DNA of 11,572 nucleotides from Deltaproteobacteria bacterium (GCA_029261955.1 JAJDAI010001259.1:1-11572); one strand, 5' to 3'. Shown: positions 1 through 5,699, counted from the stretch's first letter. Numbers and translations are program-made. The notes: generated by a model not told the origin, from the sequence alone.

Positions 1-75
1 GGCCCCGGCCGGCGGGCCCAGGGACTCGAGCCACTGGTCGAGGGTCGCGTCGTCGAGGTCGGTGGGCTCACTCAT
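1..75 (-). CDS. 5' end of an unidentified gene coupled to the sigma factor (partial)
   Basis: An ATG at 73-75 (minus) overlaps the TGA stop of the sigma-factor gene in an ATGA arrangement. The frame stays open for 25 codons to the window edge, beginning MSEPTDLDDATLDQWLESLG. The stretch is acidic and soluble-looking. A gene translationally coupled directly behind an ECF sigma factor is very often its anti-sigma factor or a membrane sensor, and that is the natural guess here. Nothing diagnostic (zinc-binding HxxxCxxC motif, membrane helix) is visible in so short a piece, so the function is left open. Confidence 0.6.
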   Translation of the reverse strand, partial: MSEPTDLDDATLDQWLESLGPPAGA

Positions 76-638
76 CGCTGGCTTCCCGCCACGGCCTGGG
101 AACCCAGGATCCGCTTGAGTCGTTTGCGGGCGTAGCTGACGGCCGAGTCCACCTGCGTCCGGGTCAGGCCGAGGGCTTCGGCGGTCTCGGCTCCGCTCAG
201 GCCGTGCACGACGCGGAGCAGCAGGGCCTCGCGGTTCTCCTGCGGCAGCTCCTGCAGCGCGTCCTCGAGCAGCCGGGCCTGCTCCCCCAGCACCGCCAGC
301 GCCTCGGCGTTGGGTCGCATGCGGCGGCTCTCGGCGAGGGCGATGAGGCCGGGCGCCGCGGCCCGCTCCACCTGGCGCCGCCTCAGGATGTCGATGCAGA
401 GGCGGTGGGTGACCGTGTAGAGCCAGCCCCGGACCGAGGGGCCGGTCCAGCTGCGGCCGGTCTGCGCCGCGCGGGCGAAGGCCTCGACGTAGACCTCCTC
501 GGCCTGCTCGGGGCTGCGCAGCAGGCGCATGGCGTAGCCCTTGATGCCGGCGGCGTGGCGGTGCACGAGCGCCTCGAAGGCGGCCTCGTCGCCCGCCGCC
601 CACCCCGACATCAACTGCTCGTCCGTCCACCCCTGCAT
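72..638 (-). CDS. ECF-type RNA polymerase sigma factor
   Basis: A 188-residue sigma-70 family protein with only regions 2 and 4, the usual size of an extracytoplasmic-function sigma factor. Region 2 spans about residues 19-90: the core-binding helix is around YAMRLLRSPEQAEEVYVEAF, and the -10 recognition part around VRGWLYTVTHRLCIDILRRR. Region 4 spans about 123-178, with a helix-turn-helix around GLSGAETAEALGLTRTQVDS that should read the -35 element. The ATG at 636-638 is preceded by AGGAGG (643-648, minus) with a 4-nt gap, which fixes the start. The protein would redirect core RNA polymerase to a stress- or envelope-related regulon. The specific ECF group cannot be assigned by eye. It is followed by a coupled gene (ATGA overlap) and preceded, 86 nt upstream, by a lipoprotein gene on the same strand. 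Confidence 0.9.
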   Translation of the reverse strand: MQGWTDEQLMSGWAAGDEAAFEALVHRHAAGIKGYAMRLLRSPEQAEEVYVEAFARAAQTGRSWTGPSVRGWLYTVTHRLCIDILRRRQVERAAAPGLIALAESRRMRPNAEALAVLGEQARLLEDALQELPQENREALLLRVVHGLSGAETAEALGLTRTQVDSAVSYARKRLKRILGSQAVAGSQR

Positions 639-650
639 CGGGCCTCCTGC

Positions 651-665
651 CTGCTCAACGAGCAG
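651..665 (-). other. small hairpin in the sigma-factor leader
   Basis: CTGCTC and GAGCAG form a perfect 6-bp inverted repeat with a 3-nt loop, ending 2 nt from the AGGAGG ribosome site of the sigma gene. It could modulate ribosome access, or act as a weak end to the upstream lipoprotein transcript. There is no T-run after it, so it is not a standard intrinsic terminator. Confidence 0.35.
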
Positions 666-702
666 CGTGGCCGGATCTGGGATTTGCCTGGGAAGGAGTC
701 TG

Positions 703-719
703 GTTAGCGTTTGTTAGCG
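703..719. repeat. tandem GTTAGCG repeats, possible operator
   Basis: GTTAGCG occurs at 703-709 and again at 713-719, ten base pairs apart, so both copies face the same side of the helix. On the minus strand, the direction of the sigma gene, this reads CGCTAAC AAA CGCTAAC. It lies in the 86-bp gap between the phosphoesterase lipoprotein and the sigma gene. The position and one-turn spacing suit binding of an activator or repressor, but the site is short and could be chance. Confidence 0.35.
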
Positions 720-724
720 GGGGG

Positions 725-1618
725 CTAGAACGGCTCGCGCTCCAGCACGAAGGGCGCCACGCCCTCGGGCAGCACGGTGATCTGGAGCGGCACCGCGACG
801 CCGCCCTCATCCACCTGCACCCGCCAGAGGTTGTCCTCGAAGTAGGGGTTCTGCTCCTCGAAGACGTGCCCGTCGGCGTGCAGGTAGAGCACGGGCTTGC
901 CGAAGGCCTCGACCGCGGGGTGGAAGCGGTCCATGAAGACGCTGTGTGTTGGCGTGGGGCTCGCGTGGCCGAAGACGACGGCCGCGTGCACGGCGTCCCC
1001 GTGTTCGGCGAGCTGCGCGTCCACCCAGTCCGCGTTCTGGCCCAGGCGCAGCTCCCACTCGTTGGGGTCGTGCACCGCGCCGCCCACCAGGTTCAGGCCG
1101 ACGAAGAGCACGCCGTCCTGCACCCACGCGAAGTTCTCGTTCCGCACGTCCTGGTGCTCGACCGGGGGCGCTGCGGCCCAGTTCTGTTCGAACTCGCCGA
1201 AGTACTGCTCCCAGAAGACCCAGGCGGCCGCGGGGTCCGCGCAGTCGTTCCACTCGTTGTCGCCCGGCAGCATGAAGGTCGGCACGTCCAGGCCGAGCAG
1301 CAGGTTCGCGGTGCTCGAGTAGATGGACTCCAGGCACGGCCCGAAGCCCGACTTGATGTCGCCCAGGTGCACCGCGAAGGACGAGGGGCTGCTCGCGTTG
1401 TGCTGCTGCACCTGCTCCGTCAGCACCTCCACACCGGTGATGGAGTAGGGCACGTCGCCCATGGCTGAGAAGATCACGGAGCCGGGAGGCGCCGCGTCGT
1501 CGTCGTCTGCTGCGTCGTCGTCGTTCGCGGCCGAGTCGTCGTCATCCCCGGAGTCGTCGTCGTCGTCGGTCGGACACCCGAGCAGCGGGAGCGCAAGCAG
1601 CAGCAGGGTCAGACGCAT
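725..1618 (-). CDS. lipoprotein with calcineurin-like metallophosphoesterase domain
   Basis: The true start is the ATG at 1616-1618. It has a GGAGA site 5 nt upstream (1624-1628) and begins a clean lipoprotein signal peptide, MRLTLLLLALPLLGC, with lipobox LLGC and lipidated Cys15. An upstream in-frame start would add 42 residues ahead of that signal and is rejected. Residues 18-41 are an Asp-rich tether (runs of D with S, A, N), followed by a phosphoesterase fold. Metal-site motifs are visible: GDVPY (54-58), GDIK (86-89), PGDNEWNDC (118-126, the variant of GNHE), GH (217-218) and DGHVF (249-253). This pattern, with a Y in place of the usual first His, is that of a metallophosphatase subfamily with GDNEW. 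The mature protein of about 283 residues should be anchored in the envelope. The substrate is unknown. It ends 86 nt upstream of the sigma gene, so co-transcription is possible. Confidence 0.82.
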   Translation of the reverse strand: MRLTLLLLALPLLGCPTDDDDDSGDDDDSAANDDDAADDDDAAPPGSVIFSAMGDVPYSITGVEVLTEQVQQHNASSPSSFAVHLGDIKSGFGPCLESIYSSTANLLLGLDVPTFMLPGDNEWNDCADPAAAWVFWEQYFGEFEQNWAAAPPVEHQDVRNENFAWVQDGVLFVGLNLVGGAVHDPNEWELRLGQNADWVDAQLAEHGDAVHAAVVFGHASPTPTHSVFMDRFHPAVEAFGKPVLYLHADGHVFEEQNPYFEDNLWRVQVDEGGVAVPLQITVLPEGVAPFVLEREPF

Positions 1619-1623
1619 CGAGC

Positions 1624-1628
1624 TCTCC
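1624..1628 (-). promoter_or_regulatory. ribosome binding site deciding the lipoprotein start
   Basis: GGAGA on the minus strand, 5 nt before the ATG at 1616-1618. It supports the start that yields a lipobox signal peptide over the longer upstream start. Confidence 0.6.
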
Positions 1629-1645
1629 GTCCCCCCCGGGATGCG

Positions 1646-1664
1646 CCAGCGTAGCGGTCGCTGG
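1646..1664. promoter_or_regulatory. inverted repeat in the lipoprotein/aceK divergent region
   Basis: CCAGCG (1646-1651) and CGCTGG (1659-1664) face each other across 7 bp, in the middle of the 80-bp gap between two divergent start codons. It could be a shared regulator site. The arms are short and GC-rich, so confidence is low. Confidence 0.3.
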
Positions 1665-1666
1665 GC

Positions 1667-1675
1667 TGCTATGAC
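1667..1675 (+). promoter_or_regulatory. possible extended -10 promoter of aceK
   Basis: TGC followed by TATGAC resembles the extended -10 form TGnTATAAT, with four of six hexamer bases matching. Initiation would fall near 1682, leaving a leader of about 17 nt. No convincing -35 hexamer lies at the right distance. The AGGGA at 1686-1690 would serve as ribosome site. Confidence 0.35.
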
Positions 1676-1698
1676 CGCCTCAGTCAGGGACCTCAGCC

Positions 1699-3432
1699 AT
1701 GCCCCGTCCGCCCTCAGCCAGTCGCCTCGGATTTCAGGTCGCACGCCGCGTCTTGCGCGCGTTCGTGGCCCACCGGGAGATCTTCCTGCTGATCACCAGC
1801 CGCTCCCGGCGCAGCTTCGAGCAGCGCGACTGGGTTCGGCTCCGCGACGACTCGGCAGACCGCCTGACGCTGTACGAGCGGCACACGCAGCAGATCCGGG
1901 AGTCCCTGGAGCACGACCTCGGCGAGCGCATGGCCGACCGCGTCGTCTGGCTCGGGGCGAAGGCCGTCTACAGCGGCCTGTTGGACGAGCGGCCGGACTG
2001 GGACCTCGCCGAGACCTTCTTCAACTCGGTCTGCCGCCGCGCCCTGCACACGGTGGGTGTGGACCCGCTGGCCGAGTTCGTGGACACGGACTTCGAAGAC
2101 CCGCCCGCCCCCGCCGGCGAGGACGCCTGGCACTCCATCCCCTGGGAGGGGGACCCCCTGGCCCTGGCCCGCCGACTCATGGACCTGGGCTTCGGCGTGC
2201 CCTGGACCGACGCCGAGGCGGACGCCCGGCTCGTGGCTGAGCGGATCGAAGAGCTCCTCGACGCGCGCCAGGCGACGCCCCGCAGCACCGCGGTCCTGAT
2301 CGAGCCCTTCTTCCGTGGAAAGGCCGCCTACGTCGTCGCCCGGATGGCCACGGACCGGGGCCCCATCGCGGCCGTGCTCGCCCTGCGCAACGGCCCGCGC
2401 GGGCTCTTCGTGGACGCCGTCGTCAGCGACGAGCCGGACATCAGCATCCTCTTCAGCTTCACGCGCTCCTACTTCCACGTGGCGACGCGGCGGCCCTGGG
2501 ATGTGGTCGCCTTCCTCCAGACCCTGATGCCGCGCAAGGGCCGAGGCGAGCTCTACATCTCGCTGGGGCACCCCCGGCAGGGCAAGACGGAGCTCTTCCG
2601 GGACATCAAAGGGCGGATGGACTACGGCGAGTCCCAGTTCGAGCGCGCGCCGGGCACGCCGGGCCTGGTGATGGCCTGCTTCGGGCTGCCCGACCACGAT
2701 CTGGTCTTCAAGCTGATCCGTGACGAGTTCCCGGCCGAGAAGGCCACGAGCGCGCGGGAGATCCGGGAGCGCTACGACTGGGTCCACCTGCACGACCGCG
2801 CGGGCCGCCTCGTGGACGCGCAGGAGTTCGAGCACATGCGCCTGCCCCGTGCGCGCTTCGAGGCCTCGATGCTGCGCGAGCTGCTCGACGGCTGCGGGCG
2901 CACGGCTCGTTCCGACGGCGACTTCGTGGTGCTGGAGCGGGTCTGGGTCGAGCGGCGGCTGATCCCCCTGAACCTGGTGGTGCACCGCGAGGCCGAGGCG
3001 GTGGTCGAAGCCTCCCTGGACGAGTACGCCGCGGCGCTGCGCGACCTGGCGGCCTGCAACATCTTCGCGGGCGATCTGCTGCTCAAGAACTTCGGCGTGA
3101 CCCGGCACGGGCGCGTGGCCTTCTACGACTACGACGAGCTGCTCCCCCTGACCGACTGCGTCTTCCGGGACATCCCCGAGGCGCGCACGCCGGAGGAGGA
3201 GATGTCCGCGACCCCCTGGTACTCGGTCGGGCCCTATGACGTGTTCCCCGAGGAGTTCCCCCGCTTCCTCGGCCTGCGGGGCGAGCGGCGGAAGCGCTTC
3301 CTGGCGAAGAACGGGGACCTGTTCACGGCCGCGTGGTGGCAGCAGACCCAGCAGCGGATCGGGGAGGGGAAGGTCGTGGAGTTCGTGCCCTACCGGGAGG
3401 GGCTGCGGCTTCGGGGGCCGGGGGACCGGTAG
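1699..3432 (+). CDS. aceK: isocitrate dehydrogenase kinase/phosphatase AceK
   Basis: A 577-residue protein matching the E. coli enzyme (578 residues) in length and motif order. AceK phosphorylates and dephosphorylates isocitrate dehydrogenase, shifting carbon between the TCA cycle and the glyoxylate shunt. Residues 1-310 form the regulatory region. The kinase-like domain follows, with the ATP loop APGTPGLV at 317-324, Lys338 in VFKLI, Asp373 in VDAQEF, GD at 458-459, KN at 463-464, and FYDYDE at 475-480. By eye these align with E. coli K336, D371, D457, N462 and D475 at a constant +2 offset, so the catalytic set is complete. The ATG has AGGGA 8 nt upstream. It is transcribed alone: no aceA or aceB is next to it, unlike the enteric aceBAK operon. 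The lipoprotein lies divergently and a TrmB gene convergently. Confidence 0.96.
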   Translation: MPRPPSASRLGFQVARRVLRAFVAHREIFLLITSRSRRSFEQRDWVRLRDDSADRLTLYERHTQQIRESLEHDLGERMADRVVWLGAKAVYSGLLDERPDWDLAETFFNSVCRRALHTVGVDPLAEFVDTDFEDPPAPAGEDAWHSIPWEGDPLALARRLMDLGFGVPWTDAEADARLVAERIEELLDARQATPRSTAVLIEPFFRGKAAYVVARMATDRGPIAAVLALRNGPRGLFVDAVVSDEPDISILFSFTRSYFHVATRRPWDVVAFLQTLMPRKGRGELYISLGHPRQGKTELFRDIKGRMDYGESQFERAPGTPGLVMACFGLPDHDLVFKLIRDEFPAEKATSAREIRERYDWVHLHDRAGRLVDAQEFEHMRLPRARFEASMLRELLDGCGRTARSDGDFVVLERVWVERRLIPLNLVVHREAEAVVEASLDEYAAALRDLAACNIFAGDLLLKNFGVTRHGRVAFYDYDELLPLTDCVFRDIPEARTPEEEMSATPWYSVGPYDVFPEEFPRFLGLRGERRKRFLAKNGDLFTAAWWQQTQQRIGEGKVVEFVPYREGLRLRGPGDR

Positions 3433-3446
3433 GGCTCCTGGTCTCT

Positions 3447-3617
3447 GACCTCTCGCCACGATCGCAACGGGCAACGACCGCTACGGACCGTCGTGGGCTG
3501 CGCGCGCGTCGTCTCGCCGTCTGAACAAAGGAACATGGGTCTTGGGATCGGCCGATCCGGTCCCGCCCCGATCAAACCCGTTGCGCCCGTTGCCCGTTGC
3601 GATCGTTGCGAGAGGTC
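3447..3617. repeat. 171-bp inverted-repeat element with CGTTGC units
   Basis: The left arm (3447-3476) and right arm (3588-3617) are reverse complements at 29 of 30 positions, including an 18-bp perfect core (3459-3476 against 3588-3605). They enclose 111 bp. The right side carries four CGTTGC hexamers at 3579, 3588, 3595 and 3604; the left carries two inverted copies (GCAACG at 3464 and 3471). It sits in the 269-bp gap between the ends of two convergent genes. It has no coding capacity and no clear target-site duplication. It could be a MITE- or REP-like repeat, or a large foldback structure ending transcription from both sides. Confidence 0.75.
3545..3558. repeat. 14-bp perfect palindrome inside the repeat element
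   Basis: GGATCGGCCGATCC lies in the 111-bp core of the inverted-repeat element. It may form a local hairpin at the tip of the larger foldback. No regulator is evident. Confidence 0.5.
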
Positions 3618-3701
3618 CGAACGCTGCGGACACCCCGCCGAAGGCACCTCGGCCGCAAAGCCCCTCAAGAAGGATCGCCCCCGACCCGCTCCGCGCAGCC
3701 C

Positions 3702-4514
3702 CTACTGCGCCCGGCTGCCGTTCGCAGCGAGGTGGGGGCGCATGAGCGGGCCCACCGCGTCGCCGCAGTCGCGCTCGGTGCGCCGAGCGATCAGCGTGAC
3801 GTCGAGGATGATGTGGTTGGTCGCGATGTCCACCAGCGCGGGGTTCCGGGTCACGACGGCCTGGTTGTCGACGTCGGGCTCGGCCCCGCCGATGAGCGCC
3901 TCGATGCCGTCCACCACGCAGATGACCTTGTGGGACCAGGCGACCTTGTGGTCGTCGCTCGGCGGCGCGTCCACCCAGCAGGAGAAGCCCGGCGGCGCCT
4001 CCAGCACGGGGTCGATGCTGTGCAGCACACGGTGGATGGGGCGATCCGCGACCGCGGCCAGGGCCCCGTTCAGGCGCTCCAGCTCCCGCCCCCACACGCT
4101 CAGGCAGATGGAGGTCTCGGCGCTGCGGATCATGCTCTCGATGCGCGCGATGACCTCGTCGTAGGCCGAGACGATCCAGATGGGCTCGGGCCGGGTCCGC
4201 GAGGGCATTCGGTTGAGGGCCTCGCTCAGGGCGTCCAGGCGCGTCTCGTTGTCCCGGCGCACCTGGGCCAGGAAGTCCCGCGGCGGCACGGGCGCGTAGC
4301 GCGCGGGCTTGTCCCCGGTGGAGAACGCGGCCCCGCTGTCGGCCAGCTTGCGCAAGACGCCGTAGACCGCGCTGCGCGGGATGCCCGAGCGTGCGGCGAC
4401 CTCGTAGCCGGTCAGGCCGAGGGCCTCTTCGGCCTCCAGCAGGCAGAGGTAGGCGAGGGATTCGTTCCGGGTCAGCCCCAGCTCGGTGAGCTGGGCTGCG
4501 GCTTGGTCACGCAC
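3702..4514 (-). CDS. TrmB-family transcriptional regulator
   Basis: A 270-residue protein with a GTG start (4512-4514). Residues about 8-78 form a winged helix typical of TrmB: ELGLTRNESLAYLCLLEAE, then helix-turn-helix GYEVAARSGIPRSAVYGVLRKL, then wing KPARYAPVPP. A short helical linker (80-103) follows. The C-terminal part (about 110-245) resembles the phospholipase D-like fold of the TrmB effector domain, with a degenerate HK...D...G stretch (SHKVICVVDGIEALIGG, 194-210) that lacks the catalytic HxK spacing; it is probably a ligand-binding or dimerisation relic. Archaeal TrmB proteins sense sugars, but the ligand here is unknown. The gene begins 18 nt after the lipoprotein stop on the same strand, so the two are likely one transcript. 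No strong Shine-Dalgarno precedes the GTG, suggesting reinitiation. A dyad at 5201-5222 is a candidate autoregulatory site. Confidence 0.85.
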   Translation of the reverse strand: MRDQAAAQLTELGLTRNESLAYLCLLEAEEALGLTGYEVAARSGIPRSAVYGVLRKLADSGAAFSTGDKPARYAPVPPRDFLAQVRRDNETRLDALSEALNRMPSRTRPEPIWIVSAYDEVIARIESMIRSAETSICLSVWGRELERLNGALAAVADRPIHRVLHSIDPVLEAPPGFSCWVDAPPSDDHKVAWSHKVICVVDGIEALIGGAEPDVDNQAVVTRNPALVDIATNHIILDVTLIARRTERDCGDAVGPLMRPHLAANGSRAQ

Positions 4515-4532
4515 AGATGGGTTCCGGGGAGT

Positions 4533-5180
4533 CTACGGTTCGATGCAGAGGGGCAGGACCTCGAACCAGCTGTCCATGAGGGCGTTGCTGACGCGGGCCG
4601 CGATGAAGTTGTCGCCTTCGACGAGCAGCTCCGTGATGTCCAGATCGGGCACGTCGACCGTCTCGAGGCAGCCCGCGTGCTCGTTCACGCAGCCCTCCAT
4701 CTGCCAGTCGCCGCCCCAGTGGCCCATGAACTCACCGTTGATCCAGAGCCAGAGCCCGTCGTCGCTCTGCAGGCTGATGTGCATGGCGGGCGGCAGCTCG
4801 GTGAACTTCACGACGGCGAGGTAGGCGCGATCGCTGCCCTGCGGCGTGACGCCGGTGTCGGGCAGGTCGATGGCCTCCCAGTCCAGCGGCGCGAAGCCGG
4901 GCTCCCAGAAGGGCAGGCCCGCGGCGTCGCTGGGGTCGGACTCGCCCGAGAAGGGCGGGCTCGCCAGCCAGAGCCAGTCGGGCGACTCCCAATCGTCGCA
5001 GCTGACGGGATCGGGATCCGGGCTTGGGGTCGGATCTTCGTCCGGCTCCTCCTCCGGCGTCGGGTCCTCGGCCGGCTCGTCCTCGTCCACCACGATCGTG
5101 CCGTCGGGCAGCATCCGCAGGCCCTGATCGCTGCAGCCAGCGGCGAGGAGCAGCGCGAGAAGCAACGCGAGTCGGTGCAT
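4533..5180 (-). CDS. lipoprotein with acidic linker and jelly-roll-like C-terminal domain
   Basis: The start is the ATG at 5178-5180, preceded by GGAGGT (5185-5190) with a 4-nt gap. A longer in-frame reading from upstream would run through the control region and groES antisense and is rejected. The protein has 215 residues. The signal peptide MHRLALLLALLLAAGC has lipobox AAGC (Cys16). Residues 32-58 are an Asp/Glu/Pro-rich tether. The remainder (about 60-215) contains SDDGLWLWINGEFMG (139-153) and LLVEGDNFIAARVSN (185-199), the pattern of galactose-binding-like or PA14-like beta-sandwich domains that often bind carbohydrate. Cysteines 61, 164, 171 and 212 could form two disulfides in an oxidising compartment. 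No catalytic motif is seen. It is the first gene of an operon with the TrmB regulator, so the regulator may respond to a compound linked to this protein. The domain call is by pattern only. Confidence 0.8.
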   Translation of the reverse strand: MHRLALLLALLLAAGCSDQGLRMLPDGTIVVDEDEPAEDPTPEEEPDEDPTPSPDPDPVSCDDWESPDWLWLASPPFSGESDPSDAAGLPFWEPGFAPLDWEAIDLPDTGVTPQGSDRAYLAVVKFTELPPAMHISLQSDDGLWLWINGEFMGHWGGDWQMEGCVNEHAGCLETVDVPDLDITELLVEGDNFIAARVSNALMDSWFEVLPLCIEP

Positions 5181-5184
5181 GGGG

Positions 5185-5190
5185 ACCTCC
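5185..5190 (-). promoter_or_regulatory. ribosome binding site deciding the lipoprotein start
   Basis: GGAGGT on the minus strand, 4 nt from the ATG at 5178-5180. Together with the lipobox it fixes the start of the lipoprotein. Confidence 0.7.
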
Positions 5191-5200
5191 GGAGCCAGAG

Positions 5201-5222
5201 CGTAACTCAAGCAGGAGTTACG
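5201..5222. promoter_or_regulatory. 8-6-8 inverted repeat, candidate TrmB operator
   Basis: CGTAACTC (5201-5208) and GAGTTACG (5215-5222) are perfect inverse copies separated by AAGCAG. The dyad is centred about 31 bp before the lipoprotein ATG and overlaps the start site expected from the promoter-like elements at 5228-5257. A repressor bound here would block the lipoprotein-TrmB operon. TrmB is the obvious candidate because it is encoded in that operon, but this is inferred from position only. Confidence 0.6.
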
Positions 5223-5227
5223 AGCCG

Positions 5228-5257
5228 AAGCTACCCCAGCGATCGCTGGGCGATCAA
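5228..5257 (-). promoter_or_regulatory. possible promoter of the lipoprotein-TrmB operon
   Basis: On the minus strand, TTGATC (5257-5252) and TAGCTT (5233-5228) are separated by 18 bp. Matches to the housekeeping consensus are 4/6 and 3/6. The start would fall near 5221, inside the candidate operator. The -10 is weak, so the call is tentative. Confidence 0.35.
5235..5250. promoter_or_regulatory. 16-bp perfect palindrome
   Basis: CCCAGCGATCGCTGGG reads identically on both strands. It lies within the spacer of the proposed leftward promoter, a position used by regulators that twist or mask promoters. It is a second, sequence-unrelated dyad in the same 228-bp divergent region. Confidence 0.5.
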
Positions 5258-5269
5258 CCCCTTTCACAG

Positions 5270-5295
5270 ACGCGCGACCGCGCGGGCTCGCGCGT
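5270..5295. promoter_or_regulatory. inverted repeat upstream of the groES promoter
   Basis: ACGCGCGA (5270-5277) and TCGCGCGT (5288-5295) are perfect inverse copies separated by 10 bp. The dyad ends 25 bp before the TTGACA of the groES promoter, where an activator or repressor of groESL could bind. It does not resemble the CIRCE element of HrcA. The alternating CG content makes a chance match easier. Confidence 0.4.
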
Positions 5296-5320
5296 GAAGA
5301 AAAACCTGCGGTCGAATCGC

Positions 5321-5346
5321 TTGACACCCCCCGGACCGGATCTAAG
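5321..5346 (+). promoter_or_regulatory. probable groESL promoter
   Basis: TTGACA at 5321-5326 is a perfect -35 hexamer. The best -10 look-alike is TCTAAG at 5341-5346, but its spacing of 14 bp is short; TAAGTC at 5343-5348 has better spacing but a poor match. A heat-shock sigma could tolerate different -10 bases, but no clear CCCCAT-type box is present. The leader would be about 55 nt. Confidence 0.45.
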
Positions 5347-5354
5347 TCTGCCGC

Positions 5355-5371
5355 GCCCGGTGAAGCCGGGC
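5355..5371 (+). other. GC hairpin in the groES leader
   Basis: GCCCGG and CCGGGC pair as six GC base pairs around a 5-nt loop near the expected 5' end of the groESL mRNA. It is followed by an A-rich unstructured stretch and GAGGAG. It leaves the ribosome site free, so it more likely protects the 5' end than acts as an RNA thermometer. Confidence 0.35.
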
Positions 5372-5408
5372 CCCAAAAAGACACAAGCCAAAGACCGAGG
5401 AGTCGACG

Positions 5409-5699
5409 ATGAACTTGAAGCCGCTGAACGACCGGATCCTGGTGCAGCGCACCGAGGGCATGGACCAAAGCAAGGGCGGGATCATCATCCCCGACAGCGC
5501 CAAGGAGAAGCCGATGGAGGCCGTCGTGGCCGCTGTGGGCTCGGGCAAGCTCTTGAAGGACGGCTCCCGCGGAGCCATGCCGGTCGCCGATGGGGACCGT
5601 GTCCTCTTCGGCAAGTACAGCGGCGACGAGGTCAAGATCGACGGCCAGGACTACCTGATCCTGCGCGCCGACGACGTCCTCGCTGTCATCGAAGACTGA
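5409..5699 (+). CDS. groES: co-chaperonin GroES
   Basis: A 96-residue protein of normal family length. It forms the heptameric lid that caps GroEL and closes the folding chamber in the cytoplasm. The N-terminus MNLKPLNDRILVQ is canonical. The mobile loop that docks onto GroEL lies at about residues 17-34 and contains GGIIIPD. The C-terminal strand around GQDYLILRADDVLAVIED is also typical. The ATG has GAGGAG 6 nt upstream. It heads a two-gene operon: groEL follows after 29 nt. The probable promoter lies about 60-90 nt upstream. Confidence 0.98.
   Translation: MNLKPLNDRILVQRTEGMDQSKGGIIIPDSAKEKPMEAVVAAVGSGKLLKDGSRGAMPVADGDRVLFGKYSGDEVKIDGQDYLILRADDVLAVIED

Noticed and set aside
1619..1744. 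42-residue N-terminal extension of the phosphoesterase lipoprotein
   Set aside because: It would overlap the aceK start and bury the lipoprotein signal peptide. The internal ATG has a ribosome site and a perfect lipobox behind it.
1714..3474. Open frame of 586 codons antisense to aceK
   Set aside because: The plus strand encodes a complete AceK with all catalytic motifs. The antisense product is low-complexity.
3579..3609. CRISPR-like or tandem-repeat array from CGTTGC units
   Set aside because: The units are only 6 nt with spacings of 7-9 nt and no unique spacers. They are part of the inverted-repeat arms.
3493..4164. Plus-strand open frame through the repeat element and antisense to the TrmB gene
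   Set aside because: It has no recognisable domain, starts inside the repeat element, and overlaps the well-supported TrmB gene on the opposite strand.
5201..5222. CIRCE-type HrcA operator
   Set aside because: The dyad has ACTC/GAGT cores like CIRCE, but the spacer is 6 rather than 9 bp and the arms differ (CGTAACTC against TTAGCACTC). It also lies about 100 bp upstream of the groES promoter, beside the divergent operon.
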